64,000 nucleotides of DNA from Alkalinema sp. CACIAM 70d (GTDB taxonomy: Bacteria; Cyanobacteriota; Cyanobacteriia; Leptolyngbyales; Leptolyngbyaceae), in contig MUGG01000218.1 of assembly GCA_002148405.1 (NCBI GenBank), positions 248,001-312,000 on the forward strand. The letters are read 5' to 3'. The notes under the pieces are model-generated. The model worked only from the letters and a program-made list of their open reading frames with translations. It was not told the origin of the DNA and did not search any database. This document shows positions 53,517 to 61,253 of the stretch, one piece after another (within the stretch, counting starts at the first letter, position 1; each line of letters begins with the position of its first letter). A program made the translations under genes and the position numbers.

Positions 53517-54899
53517 CTAAAGTGGGAGGTTAGATAAATAGATCTCGGAATACCACTGGGCATCCTGTCGTCGAATCTGATTGATAGTAGGCTCTGGTAA
53601 CAGAACCTCTTCGGACACAGTTGCTGTCCCAGGATTATCAGCTTGTAAACGAATACCAGATGCCCAACAGGTCATCGGGCGAGGAAGAGGAGTGATCAGA
53701 ATCCGATTGTCTGTGGGATCAGGGACTACATCTGCCCCCGTACCGACGGATTGTGGTGCTGGAAAATGGTAACGCCAGCGGGTAGCCCGATTAAGAAAGC
53801 GCAATTGATAACGAGGATGGGGTACAAGCAGATTACCGCTGGTATCTAACAGGACCATATTGCCACTGCCCAAACCAATTTCGAGGATGCCAAACCAGCG
53901 ATCGCGAACAGCTGTAGAATCCAGATAGAACTCAAAACCTAGATCAGGTATCACTGTTAGATTGCGATCGAGCACTTCCAATCGGTAAGTACCTGGGGAA
54001 AGGCTGCGAAGATCCAATTGGACAGTGCCTAAATTGCCGCTTTCAGATTGATAACGGTTTTCCCAAGCAATGATATTCTCCCCATGTTTAATGACGCGCA
54101 CAGTGGCTTGGGGCAGCGCTGCGTGACTCAGTTCTAAATTAAACAGCATGGGTTCAACGGTGACCCTATCTACTGAGGTGACATACTGATTGGCCAGCGT
54201 ACTCACCAGTCGCCAATCAGCGCTGTTACTCAGATCATTACCTGGTGTGTCTTTCAGTGCTCGATACAACCGGTTTACCGCAAGCACCACTGAATCTTTG
54301 GTGTAAGACACGGTGGGATCAAACGTGTCAGGAGGAATGCGTTCCCAGTCTGCAACTACAGGCGTAGCTGAGGGGCCCGTATCGCGTAATGCCCGAAACA
54401 AATTAATCGTGCCACTTGAATCTTCGCTGTATACTTCGTCAGCTTCATAACGACGATTGGCATCAAACGCTGGCACCCGCAGAGACAAAAATTGTCCATT
54501 AGTAGCCTCGTTTCCGGAGCGATTACCAAACCGATAAAAAGCTGATGACGTGCCACTCAGAGCCGTATAGTTAAAAAAGCAGGCATCATGAACCTGAAGT
54601 GAAAATGACAAGCAAAAATCTGATGCGAGCGGGATTGCAGGTCGATGATCGGAGGTCGCTGGATCAAGCTTCACCGCAACTAAAAATCCAGTTGCAGTAG
54701 TCTTGAAAATCATTTGATGTCCTGCCAGCGTGCGAACCGTTTTTGCTGTTGGAGCGATCGTGAGAAAACTCGTGGTAGCGTACTTTTCCATAATCTGTGC
54801 TTGCTGCCTAGGGTTGAGCACCTCATGCACAATACCACCACGATTTAGGAAATAATCGTGCAGCACCGCCACCTGAAATAAGACAGCATATTGCGTCAT
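53517..54899 (-). CDS. Unknown beta-rich eCIS protein with two carbohydrate-binding-like modules
   Basis: 460 residues, no signal peptide. The N-terminus (VLHDYFLNRG, then IAPTAKTVRTLAGHQMIFK) marks an unnamed family found upstream of sheath genes in some eCIS loci. Residues about 148-187 and 190-230 contain two repeats with the spacing of CBM5/12-type modules: RRYEADEVY...LFRALRDTG...DWERI and VSYTKDSVV...LYRALKDT...DWRLV. The remainder is beta-strand-rich. Its ATG overlaps the preceding stop (ATGA), so it is produced with the tail terminator. A cap or outer-fibre role that binds glycans is inference. Confidence 0.75.
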   Translation of the reverse strand: MTQYAVLFQVAVLHDYFLNRGGIVHEVLNPRQQAQIMEKYATTSFLTIAPTAKTVRTLAGHQMIFKTTATGFLVAVKLDPATSDHRPAIPLASDFCLSFSLQVHDACFFNYTALSGTSSAFYRFGNRSGNEATNGQFLSLRVPAFDANRRYEADEVYSEDSSGTINLFRALRDTGPSATPVVADWERIPPDTFDPTVSYTKDSVVLAVNRLYRALKDTPGNDLSNSADWRLVSTLANQYVTSVDRVTVEPMLFNLELSHAALPQATVRVIKHGENIIAWENRYQSESGNLGTVQLDLRSLSPGTYRLEVLDRNLTVIPDLGFEFYLDSTAVRDRWFGILEIGLGSGNMVLLDTSGNLLVPHPRYQLRFLNRATRWRYHFPAPQSVGTGADVVPDPTDNRILITPLPRPMTCWASGIRLQADNPGTATVSEEVLLPEPTINQIRRQDAQWYSEIYLSNLPL

Positions 54900-55498
54900 A
54901 CCATAGCATTCCGACCAGTAACTTCGATTTCGCGGATAATTCCACCACCATCCAGCAAACGGCGATCTTGTAGGGTAATTAACCGACCACGATATACCGC
55001 AAATGGCAACTGCTTACCACCGAGAGAACCCCATAAATGGTTGACTTCTTCAAAACTCAGCGAAAGCAATTCCATCGTGAGCGAAAAATCTAAAAAAGGA
55101 GCAATATTTGAACCAGGAGAATTACCGGGAGTAAACTTCTTCTTACCTTGAAAAAAGGTCATTACCTGACTCAATCGCTTCAATGCAGTTTCATAATTAC
55201 CGGGATAGTTCGCTGTCCACAATAAAAACAAATTCAGATTCAAAGGTGTATTGTGATAATTTACGATGCCAGTGGGTTCTGATGTGAATGTTCGTCCATT
55301 TTTGAGAGTTATTTCTTCTTCTAGATTGACCAAGCTCAGAACTAAGTGATTGTCTAGCATGGCGGCGACATGAGAATTATCAAGCTGAGCGATATTGCCC
55401 ATTACAGCAGGATTAGCAGTGCCTGACGAGTTATTATCATCCTGATGAAGATATTGATTTAATTGAGCTAACAAAAGTGATATTATATCGACTACCAT
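54896..55498 (-). CDS. DUF4255 tail terminator (Afp16/Pvc16-like)
   Basis: 200 residues. The DUF4255 pattern is clear: LLLAQLNQYLHQ at the front, LVLSLVNLEEEITLKNGR, LNLNLFLLWTANYPGNYETALKRLSQVMTFFQG and LSLSFEEVNHLWGSLGGKQLPFAVY at the end. The family terminates and caps the tube/sheath and helps set length. It is the first intact gene of the minus-strand operon, so the promoter should lie in 55499-55880. Confidence 0.93.
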   Translation of the reverse strand: MVVDIISLLLAQLNQYLHQDDNNSSGTANPAVMGNIAQLDNSHVAAMLDNHLVLSLVNLEEEITLKNGRTFTSEPTGIVNYHNTPLNLNLFLLWTANYPGNYETALKRLSQVMTFFQGKKKFTPGNSPGSNIAPFLDFSLTMELLSLSFEEVNHLWGSLGGKQLPFAVYRGRLITLQDRRLLDGGGIIREIEVTGRNAMV

Positions 55499-55644
55499 GC
55501 ATCGCCCCCTTCCTGTAAATAAACGCGATGTGCAACTGCGAACGATGTAACCAACTGATTGCTGGCAAACATCTCGCCAAAGATAGGTTGAATCTGCTGT
55601 GATACTTGCAAACGTGCAGAACTAGAGGAAGTCCAAGCTGTATC
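55492..55644 (-). pseudogene. Remnant coding segment upstream of the eCIS operon
   Basis: Fifty open codons, bounded upstream by TAG at 55645-55647, read protein-like: SARLQVSQQIQPIFGEMFA, then SNQLVTSFAVAHRVYLQEGG, ending DAW and a stop that overlaps the first eCIS start. There is no good start codon. A second frame just upstream also looks coding (VGQTCDYSFGPRYVGYSLDF). I read it as the 3' end of a frameshifted or truncated former first gene of the operon. Confidence 0.5.
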
Positions 55645-55731
55645 CTACATACCTTGGACCAAAAGAATAGTCACAGGTCTGTCCTACTATTAAATCTGTA
55701 CCCTCATGAATATTACTGTTTAGCCTTGCTG

Positions 55732-55799
55732 ACAAGTCACTTGTTTTAACTAGTCCATCCTGACTAGGTAATTTGTGTTAGTCCATTCATGTGACTTGT
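55732..55799. promoter_or_regulatory. Cluster of inverted repeats before the eCIS operon
   Basis: ACAAGTCACTTGT at 55732-55744 is a perfect 13-base palindrome. CTAGTC-CATCCT-GACTAG at 55750-55767 is a perfect 6-6-6 inverted repeat. TGACTTGT at 55792-55799 repeats the palindrome half-site in the opposite direction. The cluster lies between the divergent eCIS operon and the unknown gene at 55881. A LuxR-type regulator gene is 1.1 kb away. Operator function is inferred from symmetry and position only. Confidence 0.6.
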
Positions 55800-55880
55800 G
55801 TAACTCAGCTTTCTGATCTAAGGTGATTCCACTCGGACTATGCCCTTGATGTCAAGGCATTGGCATGGTCTAGGTTTTTG

Positions 55881-56768
55881 ATGCTCCTACTTAATCAGGC
55901 AAAACCCATGCCCCTGCAATCCCACCGAATACCGGGCGATTGCCAGAGAACCTGTGTCATTGATCCTGTCCTGGCTCTATCTGAATGCGGTATTCCCTTG
56001 ATTCAGCAGTTGGGAAAACGTCTGGAGTTATGGGTGGTTCGAGAACTCTGGAATATCCTGGACAGTCCCACCTTCTACCTCAACCAACCTGAACTGATTA
56101 CACCCAGAGGGCTTGCATCTGAGAGATCCCCTAAGCAAGAACGTCATGCTCTAGAAACAACCCTCTCATCCCTGGAAGCATGGGCAGCCTTCCGTTCGGA
56201 GACCGACTTATCCGGCCTGCAGCTTTTTTGGTTGGGGGATAGTCCTAAAGAATCTCTCCTACCGAGCCATCGAAATTTAGAGCTGTTTTACCGATGGGAA
56301 GCGATCGCCACCTCCCTAGATTGCCCACTAGAGTTACTACGCATCAGGAGCTCCATCTTGCCGCTAGCTTTTCGAGATACCATTGCCCTGACGATCAGTC
56401 TAGGAGCTGCCTTCATTCTCAGCTACCAATCCTCAACGGATTTTGAACAACACCTTCCTCCAGAAATTTGCCGTACCATGGAAGTCTGGGGCATGACCTG
56501 TCAACCCCTCCCCTCAGACGATGCAGTGGTGGCTAGGGAGCGTGAGACGTTGCATCAACTGCTGATTTCTACAGGCCTAGCCAAATATCTGTGGGCAGGC
56601 ACCAATCTGATTGTGTTGCACTTGATCGAACCTCCAGGATCTAAGCAACTCAGACAGCCCGTACCTGCTTACCAGGATGTACCCACTGGTGTTGATCAGT
56701 TGGCAAAGGCTCCTCCTCTCACTCGTGAACTGTGGAATAAAACAAGAGGTTTTTGGTATTCACTATAG
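55881..56768 (+). CDS. Unknown 295-residue protein divergent from the eCIS operon
   Basis: Start taken at the ATG at 55881 (TTG 55860 and ATG 55908 also possible). The sequence is leucine-rich and helical (IPLIQQLGKRLELWVVRELWNIL, LDCPLELLRIRSSILPLAFRDTIALTISLGAAFIL) with no signal peptide or clear motif. FILSYQSSTDFEQHLPPEI and LIVLHLIEPPG suggest alpha/beta folding, and the C-terminus is a short basic tail. I do not recognise the family. It shares the palindrome-rich intergenic region with the eCIS operon and could be a co-regulated accessory factor. Confidence 0.7.
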   Translation: MLLLNQAKPMPLQSHRIPGDCQRTCVIDPVLALSECGIPLIQQLGKRLELWVVRELWNILDSPTFYLNQPELITPRGLASERSPKQERHALETTLSSLEAWAAFRSETDLSGLQLFWLGDSPKESLLPSHRNLELFYRWEAIATSLDCPLELLRIRSSILPLAFRDTIALTISLGAAFILSYQSSTDFEQHLPPEICRTMEVWGMTCQPLPSDDAVVARERETLHQLLISTGLAKYLWAGTNLIVLHLIEPPGSKQLRQPVPAYQDVPTGVDQLAKAPPLTRELWNKTRGFWYSL

Positions 56769-56952
56769 TTTCCTAACCAAACTTAGCATTCATTCATGCT
56801 CCTTGATAAAAGTCCTTTGGTTGCAATACTCCAAAAAACTTAATTCAAGCAAATCCTAGCTCCCTTTACGATTAAGGAATAAGATACTTCCCTATTGGCT
56901 GGCTGGATATCTTGGCAGAATGCCTTAGAGTGCCTGGGAGCAGAGCAACACC

Positions 56953-57477
56953 ATGCCTAAAAAACTTGATAAAACAACCTCTTCTGAAAACAAATCAACC
57001 CTTCCTTTGAGTTGTCGAATCATTGGTGAGTTTTACATAGAAAACTTCCATTTTTTTATCATCTCTGCGGCTGATTTTACAGAGGCTGCCACCTCTCTTA
57101 ATGATGATCTGGTGCTTGCCAGAACTCCCTTCGCAGTTTGTGGTCACTTTGATTTTGGTGGGAACAGTTGCTTGATCGTTAATGGTCAAAGTATTTGCGA
57201 GGATTTAGAACCAGACATTACCAGCATTTTGACCGAGCGAGAGTTACAAATAGCAGCCCTCGTTGCGCTGGGTTGGTCGAATAAGCAAGTGGCACAAAAG
57301 CTTGGGATTAGCGAATGGACCGTTTCAGCCCATTTGCGTCGAATATTCATTAAACTGGATGTCGATAGCCGTGCCGCCATGGTTTATCGTTGTTCATCGT
57401 TAATCCATCAAATGCATCAACTGCTCGAAGTTCAATCTCTGGATGTCGATCCCCATCATCCAGAGCTTAGCGGATGA
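56953..57477 (+). CDS. LuxR-type (FixJ/NarL-class) transcriptional regulator
   Basis: 174 residues. An N-terminal domain of about 85 residues does not resemble a receiver or autoinducer-binding domain. A C-terminal GerE/LuxR helix-turn-helix follows: LTERELQIAALVALGWSNKQ, VAQKLGISEWTVSAHLRRIF, IKLDVDSRAAMVYR. A short serine/lysine-rich head (MPKKLDKTTSSENKS) precedes it. Its position 1.5 kb upstream of the eCIS operon start, next to the divergent unknown gene, makes it the best candidate regulator of the cluster; that is inference. Confidence 0.85.
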   Translation: MPKKLDKTTSSENKSTLPLSCRIIGEFYIENFHFFIISAADFTEAATSLNDDLVLARTPFAVCGHFDFGGNSCLIVNGQSICEDLEPDITSILTERELQIAALVALGWSNKQVAQKLGISEWTVSAHLRRIFIKLDVDSRAAMVYRCSSLIHQMHQLLEVQSLDVDPHHPELSG

Positions 57478-57496
57478 TATCAGAAGTGATACATTC

Positions 57497-58189
57497 TTAG
57501 TTCGCATTTATAACCCAGAGAGTTTGGTAACTATAGAACTCACCCGTTTGTTTTACAGAAAATTCTCCCAGTAATAGACCTAGCCATAACTCTACGGTTG
57601 GCATTTTTAATGCATGCTGTAAATCGGGTAGACAAATAGTGGAACCGATCTCCTGAAGATAGTTCGCGATCGCCCGCGACCACTCTTCAACATTTTCCCC
57701 ATGGGCCAACTCCTGAATCTGCTCAGCCATCTGAGCGTCATCCAGAGGGGGTTCTGCTGCCAGTTGATCGACCCAATGGAGCAACACTTCCTTATCCACT
57801 TCTCCCGCCACTGAGCCATCAATTTGAGCCGATGACCGTTGTTTACGATGGGTTGGGTATTTCACAGGCTCTAATTCGTCAAACAAATCGCTCACATCCA
57901 GAGCTAACGATTGAACGAATAGATCAACACAAGCATCTAAATTCACCACCGGCTCAGCCGGATTATGCCGACGCTCCCACCCGGACATTAAGCGCTTGGC
58001 TCGTTCTGCATAAACCTCCGAAAGCTGCATCAAGACCTGCCCAGCCACCGCCAACTGTTCTGCTAAAGAGTGATCGGATAGTGTTTGCTCTAATGCATCA
58101 CAGAGCGATCGCAGATCCGCTGTCTCTGGAAATCGAGAAACTGCTTCCAGGGATTGCCACAAATCGAGTTCTAACTGCTGCATTTCCAT
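57497..58189 (-). CDS. Unknown 230-residue acidic helical protein
   Basis: The sequence is rich in Leu, Glu and Asp with no recognised motif: LELDLWQSLEAVSRFPETADL, a Ser/Gln-poor middle (LFDELEPVKYP) and TVELWLGLLLGEFSVKQTGEFY at the end. The start overlaps the stop of the interrupted upstream gene (TAATG), so both formed one operon. It converges on the LuxR gene. Since the upstream gene was split by an IS, expression of this gene may now depend on IS-derived or weak promoters. Confidence 0.75.
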   Translation of the reverse strand: MEMQQLELDLWQSLEAVSRFPETADLRSLCDALEQTLSDHSLAEQLAVAGQVLMQLSEVYAERAKRLMSGWERRHNPAEPVVNLDACVDLFVQSLALDVSDLFDELEPVKYPTHRKQRSSAQIDGSVAGEVDKEVLLHWVDQLAAEPPLDDAQMAEQIQELAHGENVEEWSRAIANYLQEIGSTICLPDLQHALKMPTVELWLGLLLGEFSVKQTGEFYSYQTLWVINAN

Positions 58190-58371
58190 TACAGCCTAAC
58201 CTCTGGATAAAGCGGACAGGGTCGAATCGGGCAGTTCTGAGGATGGAGTTCCACCGACGACCGAAAGCGTTCAACCTTCCTGCCACTGTGCTGAGAGAAC
58301 ACTTCTAAAATCCGTACCAGTAATGTTTTAACCTGCGATTCGGTCAATCCCAAACAATAGACCTCCTGCAT
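58189..58371 (-). pseudogene. 3' part of a gene split by an IS5 insertion, with a new start from the IS end
   Basis: From 58358 downward this is the genuine tail of an 80-codon gene (CLGLTESQVKTLLVRILEVF, then SQHSGRKVERFRSSVELHPQ, ending PLYPEVRL). Its first 25 codons are at 59329-59401, beyond the IS. The first codons here, MQEVY, come from the IS terminus. Because the 17-base IS end is doubled, the outer copy places AGGAGG seven bases before the inner ATG, in frame with the gene. So a truncated 60-residue protein lacking the original N-terminus may still be made. Confidence 0.8.
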
Positions 58372-58476
58372 GAATAGACCTCCTGCATGAATAGAAAAAG
58401 AGTGTGACAGTTAGCCGTTTAGAGGAGGTGCATCCGGTAGAGTACAGGAGGCAGTACCTTCTTACTTAAACGAGGC

Positions 58477-59309
58477 ATGGGATATCAAGACCTAAAACAC
58501 CTGTCAAACGGAGAGTTTAAGCGATGGTGTGGCGTGAGCCGCCACACCTTTAACGAGATGGTGGAGGAATTGCGTCCCTCCCTCGATCGCCAAGGGCGAC
58601 GAGGGGGACAAGCGAAACTGAGTGTGGAAGACCAGCTACTGGTGGCGTTGGCGTACTGGCGGGAGTATCGGACTCAGTTTCACATCGGCGTCGATTGGGG
58701 GTTGCACGAAACCACGGTGGGACGAATTGTCCGCAAGGTCGAGGATGTGCTGGTCAAGTGCGGTAAGTTCCGGTTGCCAAGCCAACGGCAGTTGTATCAA
58801 CCGGGGTGGGAGCAGACGGCGATGATGGTCGATGTGGGGGAAGTGGAGATTGAGCGCCCCCAAAAAAACAGAGCCGTTACTACAGTGGCAAACAGAAGTG
58901 CCATACCCTAAAAGCTCAAGTGCTGGTTGCCTTTGAGACAGGTCAGATTATTGCAACGGCTGTCGCAACGGGCAGAACCCATGATTTCAAGGTGCTCAAG
59001 CGGAGCCGCTTGCCGTTTGTCTCGACGCAACTGTGTTTAGCGGACCGAGGGTATCAAGGGTTTGCCAAACGTCATGCTGGGGCGTGCACACCCACCAAGA
59101 AGCCGCGCAAGCAGTCCCTACCAAAGGCGGAAAAGCAGCATCATAATCGAGCGTTGGCTCGGCTGCGGGTGCGAGTGGAGCATGCTATTCGTCGCTTCAA
59201 GATTTTCCGCATCTTTTCTGGGCGCTATCGCAATCGGAGGAAGCGATTTGGACTCCGTCTAAATTTGATTGCTGGTTTACTCAATTTCGAACTAGCACAT
59301 GCTTCTTGA
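58477..59309 (+). CDS. IS5-family transposase made by -1 ribosomal frameshifting
   Basis: The first frame (58477-58911, 144 codons) has the HTH-like head LKHLSNGEFKRWCGVSRHTF and the first Asp in MMVDVGEVEIERP. The second frame (product from about 58866 to 59309) has the second Asp in LCLADRGYQG and the final Glu in RVEHAIRRFKIFRIF. The switch is at A-AAA-AAC (58863-58869), after which the -1 frame reads KKQSRYYSGKQKCHTLKAQV, exactly the family continuation. The element looks potentially active. Confidence 0.9.
58863..58869 (+). promoter_or_regulatory. A-AAA-AAC slippery site for -1 frameshifting
   Basis: In zero frame the codons are CAA-AAA-AAC, giving the canonical X-XXY-YYZ heptamer. It lies precisely where the two transposase frames must join. 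Confidence 0.85.
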
Positions 59310-59325
59310 TTCATGCAGGAGGTCT

Positions 59326-59401
59326 AATGAACCGGTTCAATTTGAGCCACCCGATCGTTGCCAACCCACAGTTCATCCAGTAATTCGTGTCGAAAAGTCA
59401 T
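59326..59401 (-). pseudogene. 5' part of the gene split by the IS5 element
   Basis: ATG at 59401 reads MTFRHELLDELWVGNDRVAQ then IEPVH, entering the IS at the AAT duplication. Joined to the segment ending at 58189 it gives 81 codons including the stop, with no mismatch. An in-frame TGA lies just upstream of the ATG, confirming the start. The family is unknown. Confidence 0.85.
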
Positions 59402-59709
59402 ATTCGGTGTGTGTCGAGGTCAATAGTTCATTAGATCTTATTTTCTGACCTTTGACACAAACTAATTTACAATCCCGGTTAGTCCGAAAAACCTTGTCCT
59501 TCTCCAAATCCTTGGAGAATCACATTGGGGCCATTTGGTATTTCATCCATCACTACAACGCATCATTACTTGTGTAGCACTACCGTTCATATCCGTAGTA
59601 TCCTCAATAAATTGTGCGCCAGCGATCGTACTTAAGCGGCTGTACTGGCAATGCGGGCGGGCCTCATCACGTAACATATCAGCCTTACTTCGACATCATT
59701 GTCACAATT
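59402..59709. other. Intergenic region, no gene seen
   Basis: The 308 bases contain no convincing frame; the only open stretch (59535-59738) overlaps the end of the next gene and has no protein-like composition. It should hold the original promoter of the interrupted gene and the end of the Gp157-like gene's transcript. No repeat or hairpin stands out. Confidence 0.4.
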
Positions 59710-60306
59710 TTACTTATCTGCTAACAGAGAATTCTTAAAATCCTGAATCGTAGTAGCGGTCAGGGAATAAATAACACGTTGTCTACATTCAATGTGCGTG
59801 CCATCAACTGGAATTCCTTGTTTCCAGGCAGCAATGATCGCTTTCTTGTCGGCAGAGTATGTAACTTTCTTTTTGCGAAACTCACCTGGTAATTCCTTAG
59901 CATCCACTAGTAGCTCGCAACTGGGAGGGTTTTCACGAATCGTAATGCGGAGTGAATGACCGACGACTTCATCGGATAGCCCTCCTGCTATGTTTTGCTC
60001 CAGAATACTTTTGAGAATACTTTTGTCAAGTTCCTGCCGCCATCGTTCCAAGCGATCGAGTGCCTCTTGATGAACAGTTTTCAGGTGTTCTAGTCGCTGT
60101 TTAATCCCTGCAATCTCAGCATCCAGCTGAAAGGCGAGCTCGGCATGAAGGTCGATCGCATCTTCCTGAGCTTCCTGGGTTTCCCAAATTGCAGCGAGAA
60201 GTTCAGCTTCTTCATCGGCGGTTTGGGAGTGAGTCAGCAAATCCCAGAGTTCTGCTGCTGCTTGAGAGAGTCCCGTCAGGGATTGTTGAGCGAGAGGAAA
60301 GGTCAT
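59710..60306 (-). CDS. Gp157-like phage protein (siphovirus Gp157 family)
   Basis: 198 residues from the ATG at 60306, with GGAGG eight bases upstream; the longer frame to 60324 lacks a better site. There is a long coiled coil (about 25-100; DAEIAGIKQRLEHLKTVHQE, ALDRLERWRQELDKSIL) followed by a compact domain with HSLRITIRENPPSCELLVDAK, then PGEFRKK and SADKKAIIAAWKQGIPVDG. This is the usual layout of the Gp157 family, found in prophages and linked in Streptococcus to phage resistance (recalled). It ends an operon of three overlapping genes. Confidence 0.85.
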   Translation of the reverse strand: MTFPLAQQSLTGLSQAAAELWDLLTHSQTADEEAELLAAIWETQEAQEDAIDLHAELAFQLDAEIAGIKQRLEHLKTVHQEALDRLERWRQELDKSILKSILEQNIAGGLSDEVVGHSLRITIRENPPSCELLVDAKELPGEFRKKKVTYSADKKAIIAAWKQGIPVDGTHIECRQRVIYSLTATTIQDFKNSLLADK

Positions 60307-60308
60307 GA

Positions 60309-60545
60309 TTACCACCTCCCGCAAGATTCGTAGTAGTCCCGTGCAGCTTCAATGTCTGCCAAAATCATCAAAGTGCCTGGGTCAATATCTTCTTTTGAGG
60401 AGCGATCGGATTCAGGAGAGCGATCAGAATCGGTGATTATCCATGACGTTGAATGATTCGTAAAATTGGCTATTACAGTTTGCATAGGGGTCGCCGTGAG
60501 TTCACTATCTGAACTCGCGCGATAGCGCACCATGTTATTCTCCAT
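60309..60545 (-). CDS. Small unknown acidic protein, partner of the Gp157-like gene
   Basis: 78 residues. The start at 60545 overlaps the preceding gene's last 11 bases, and the stop lies two bases before the Gp157-like start. It is Ser/Asp/Glu-rich with a C-terminal helix (MILADIEAARDYYESCG). No family is recognised. Tight packing argues that it is real and translated with its neighbours. Confidence 0.6.
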   Translation of the reverse strand: MENNMVRYRASSDSELTATPMQTVIANFTNHSTSWIITDSDRSPESDRSSKEDIDPGTLMILADIEAARDYYESCGRW

Positions 60546-60819
60546 CCTGTTGTGAAGTTGTCAGAGCAGTTTGGATGCTGGGTGGGGCTTCTGCATCAGG
60601 AACAGGGACAAGTTGGTAAATTCGAGTATTTTGAGTGGTGTAACCAAAGTCCTCAATCAAAGATGCTACCAGTTCGGCTGCCTGCTGAAGTGTACCGTAA
60701 GTGTGGGGTTCCTCTGTTGGCAATATGGGATAGAACGTTTCCTGCTTTGACCACGGTAATGGTTCATCGACCTTTACCACGATGAACGCTGGGGGATTTG
60801 AGGTTAGCGATTCAGACAT
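60535..60819 (-). CDS. Small unknown protein, first gene of the Gp157-like operon
   Basis: 94 residues, with AGGGCAG upstream of the ATG at 60819. Composition is normal for a globular protein (FIVVKVDEPLPWSKQETFYP, then GTLQQAAELVASLIEDFGYT, NTRIYQLVPVPD). No motif is recognised. The last codons overlap the next start. Divergent from the Tc-toxin-like gene. Confidence 0.65.
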   Translation of the reverse strand: MSESLTSNPPAFIVVKVDEPLPWSKQETFYPILPTEEPHTYGTLQQAAELVASLIEDFGYTTQNTRIYQLVPVPDAEAPPSIQTALTTSQQDGE

Positions 60820-61253
60820 AGGCTGCCCTATGTTCGTAGGTATGTAGATACGGATGGAAGTTGTCAGCCCACCTGCGTTGTCTGGAGCGGTAGCTCTACT
60901 GCGATCACCCTGTAACGAAAATGCAATCTAACTTCGGGGATCTTTGCGATTTTAGGTGCCGCACATAAATTTGAATGAATTTTGTGGAACCAGGCTTATC
61001 CACTCGATCTAGACTTTTGAGTAGAAATCCATATCCCTTTAAAACCTGTCCTCTACACCACGAGGAGAGATTTAGGTTTGCAAGGAAACGAGAAGCGGAG
61101 GGCAGAAACATGCCTATACCGTCGAAAAAATGTAGGTAACGGTCAAGCCTACGATTTGGATAAAGGCTATTTTCGCTACTCGTTGTGATCAATCTGCCAA
61201 AGGGCGATAAGCCCATTCGCAACACACCAGCCCTAGTATTGTCCGGAGGCTTT
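60820..61253. other. Intergenic region upstream of the Tc-toxin-like gene
   Basis: The 434 bases hold no convincing gene; the minus-strand frame at 60905-61273 crosses the toxin start and looks random. A clear GGAGG at 61244-61248 serves the downstream ATG. Promoters for both divergent units must be here, but none is recognisable by eye. Confidence 0.45.

Larger units (their letters stand above)
58359..59325 (+). mobile_element. IS5-family insertion sequence with AAT target duplication
   Basis: Ends are AGACCTCCTGCATGAAT (58359 on) and its complement ATTCATGCAGGAGGTCT (to 59325). AAT flanks both sides (58356-58358 and 59326-59328), a 3-bp duplication typical of IS5. The left terminus is present twice in tandem (58359-58375 and 58376-58392). 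Removing the element and one AAT restores an uninterrupted 80-codon gene exactly. Confidence 0.93.
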
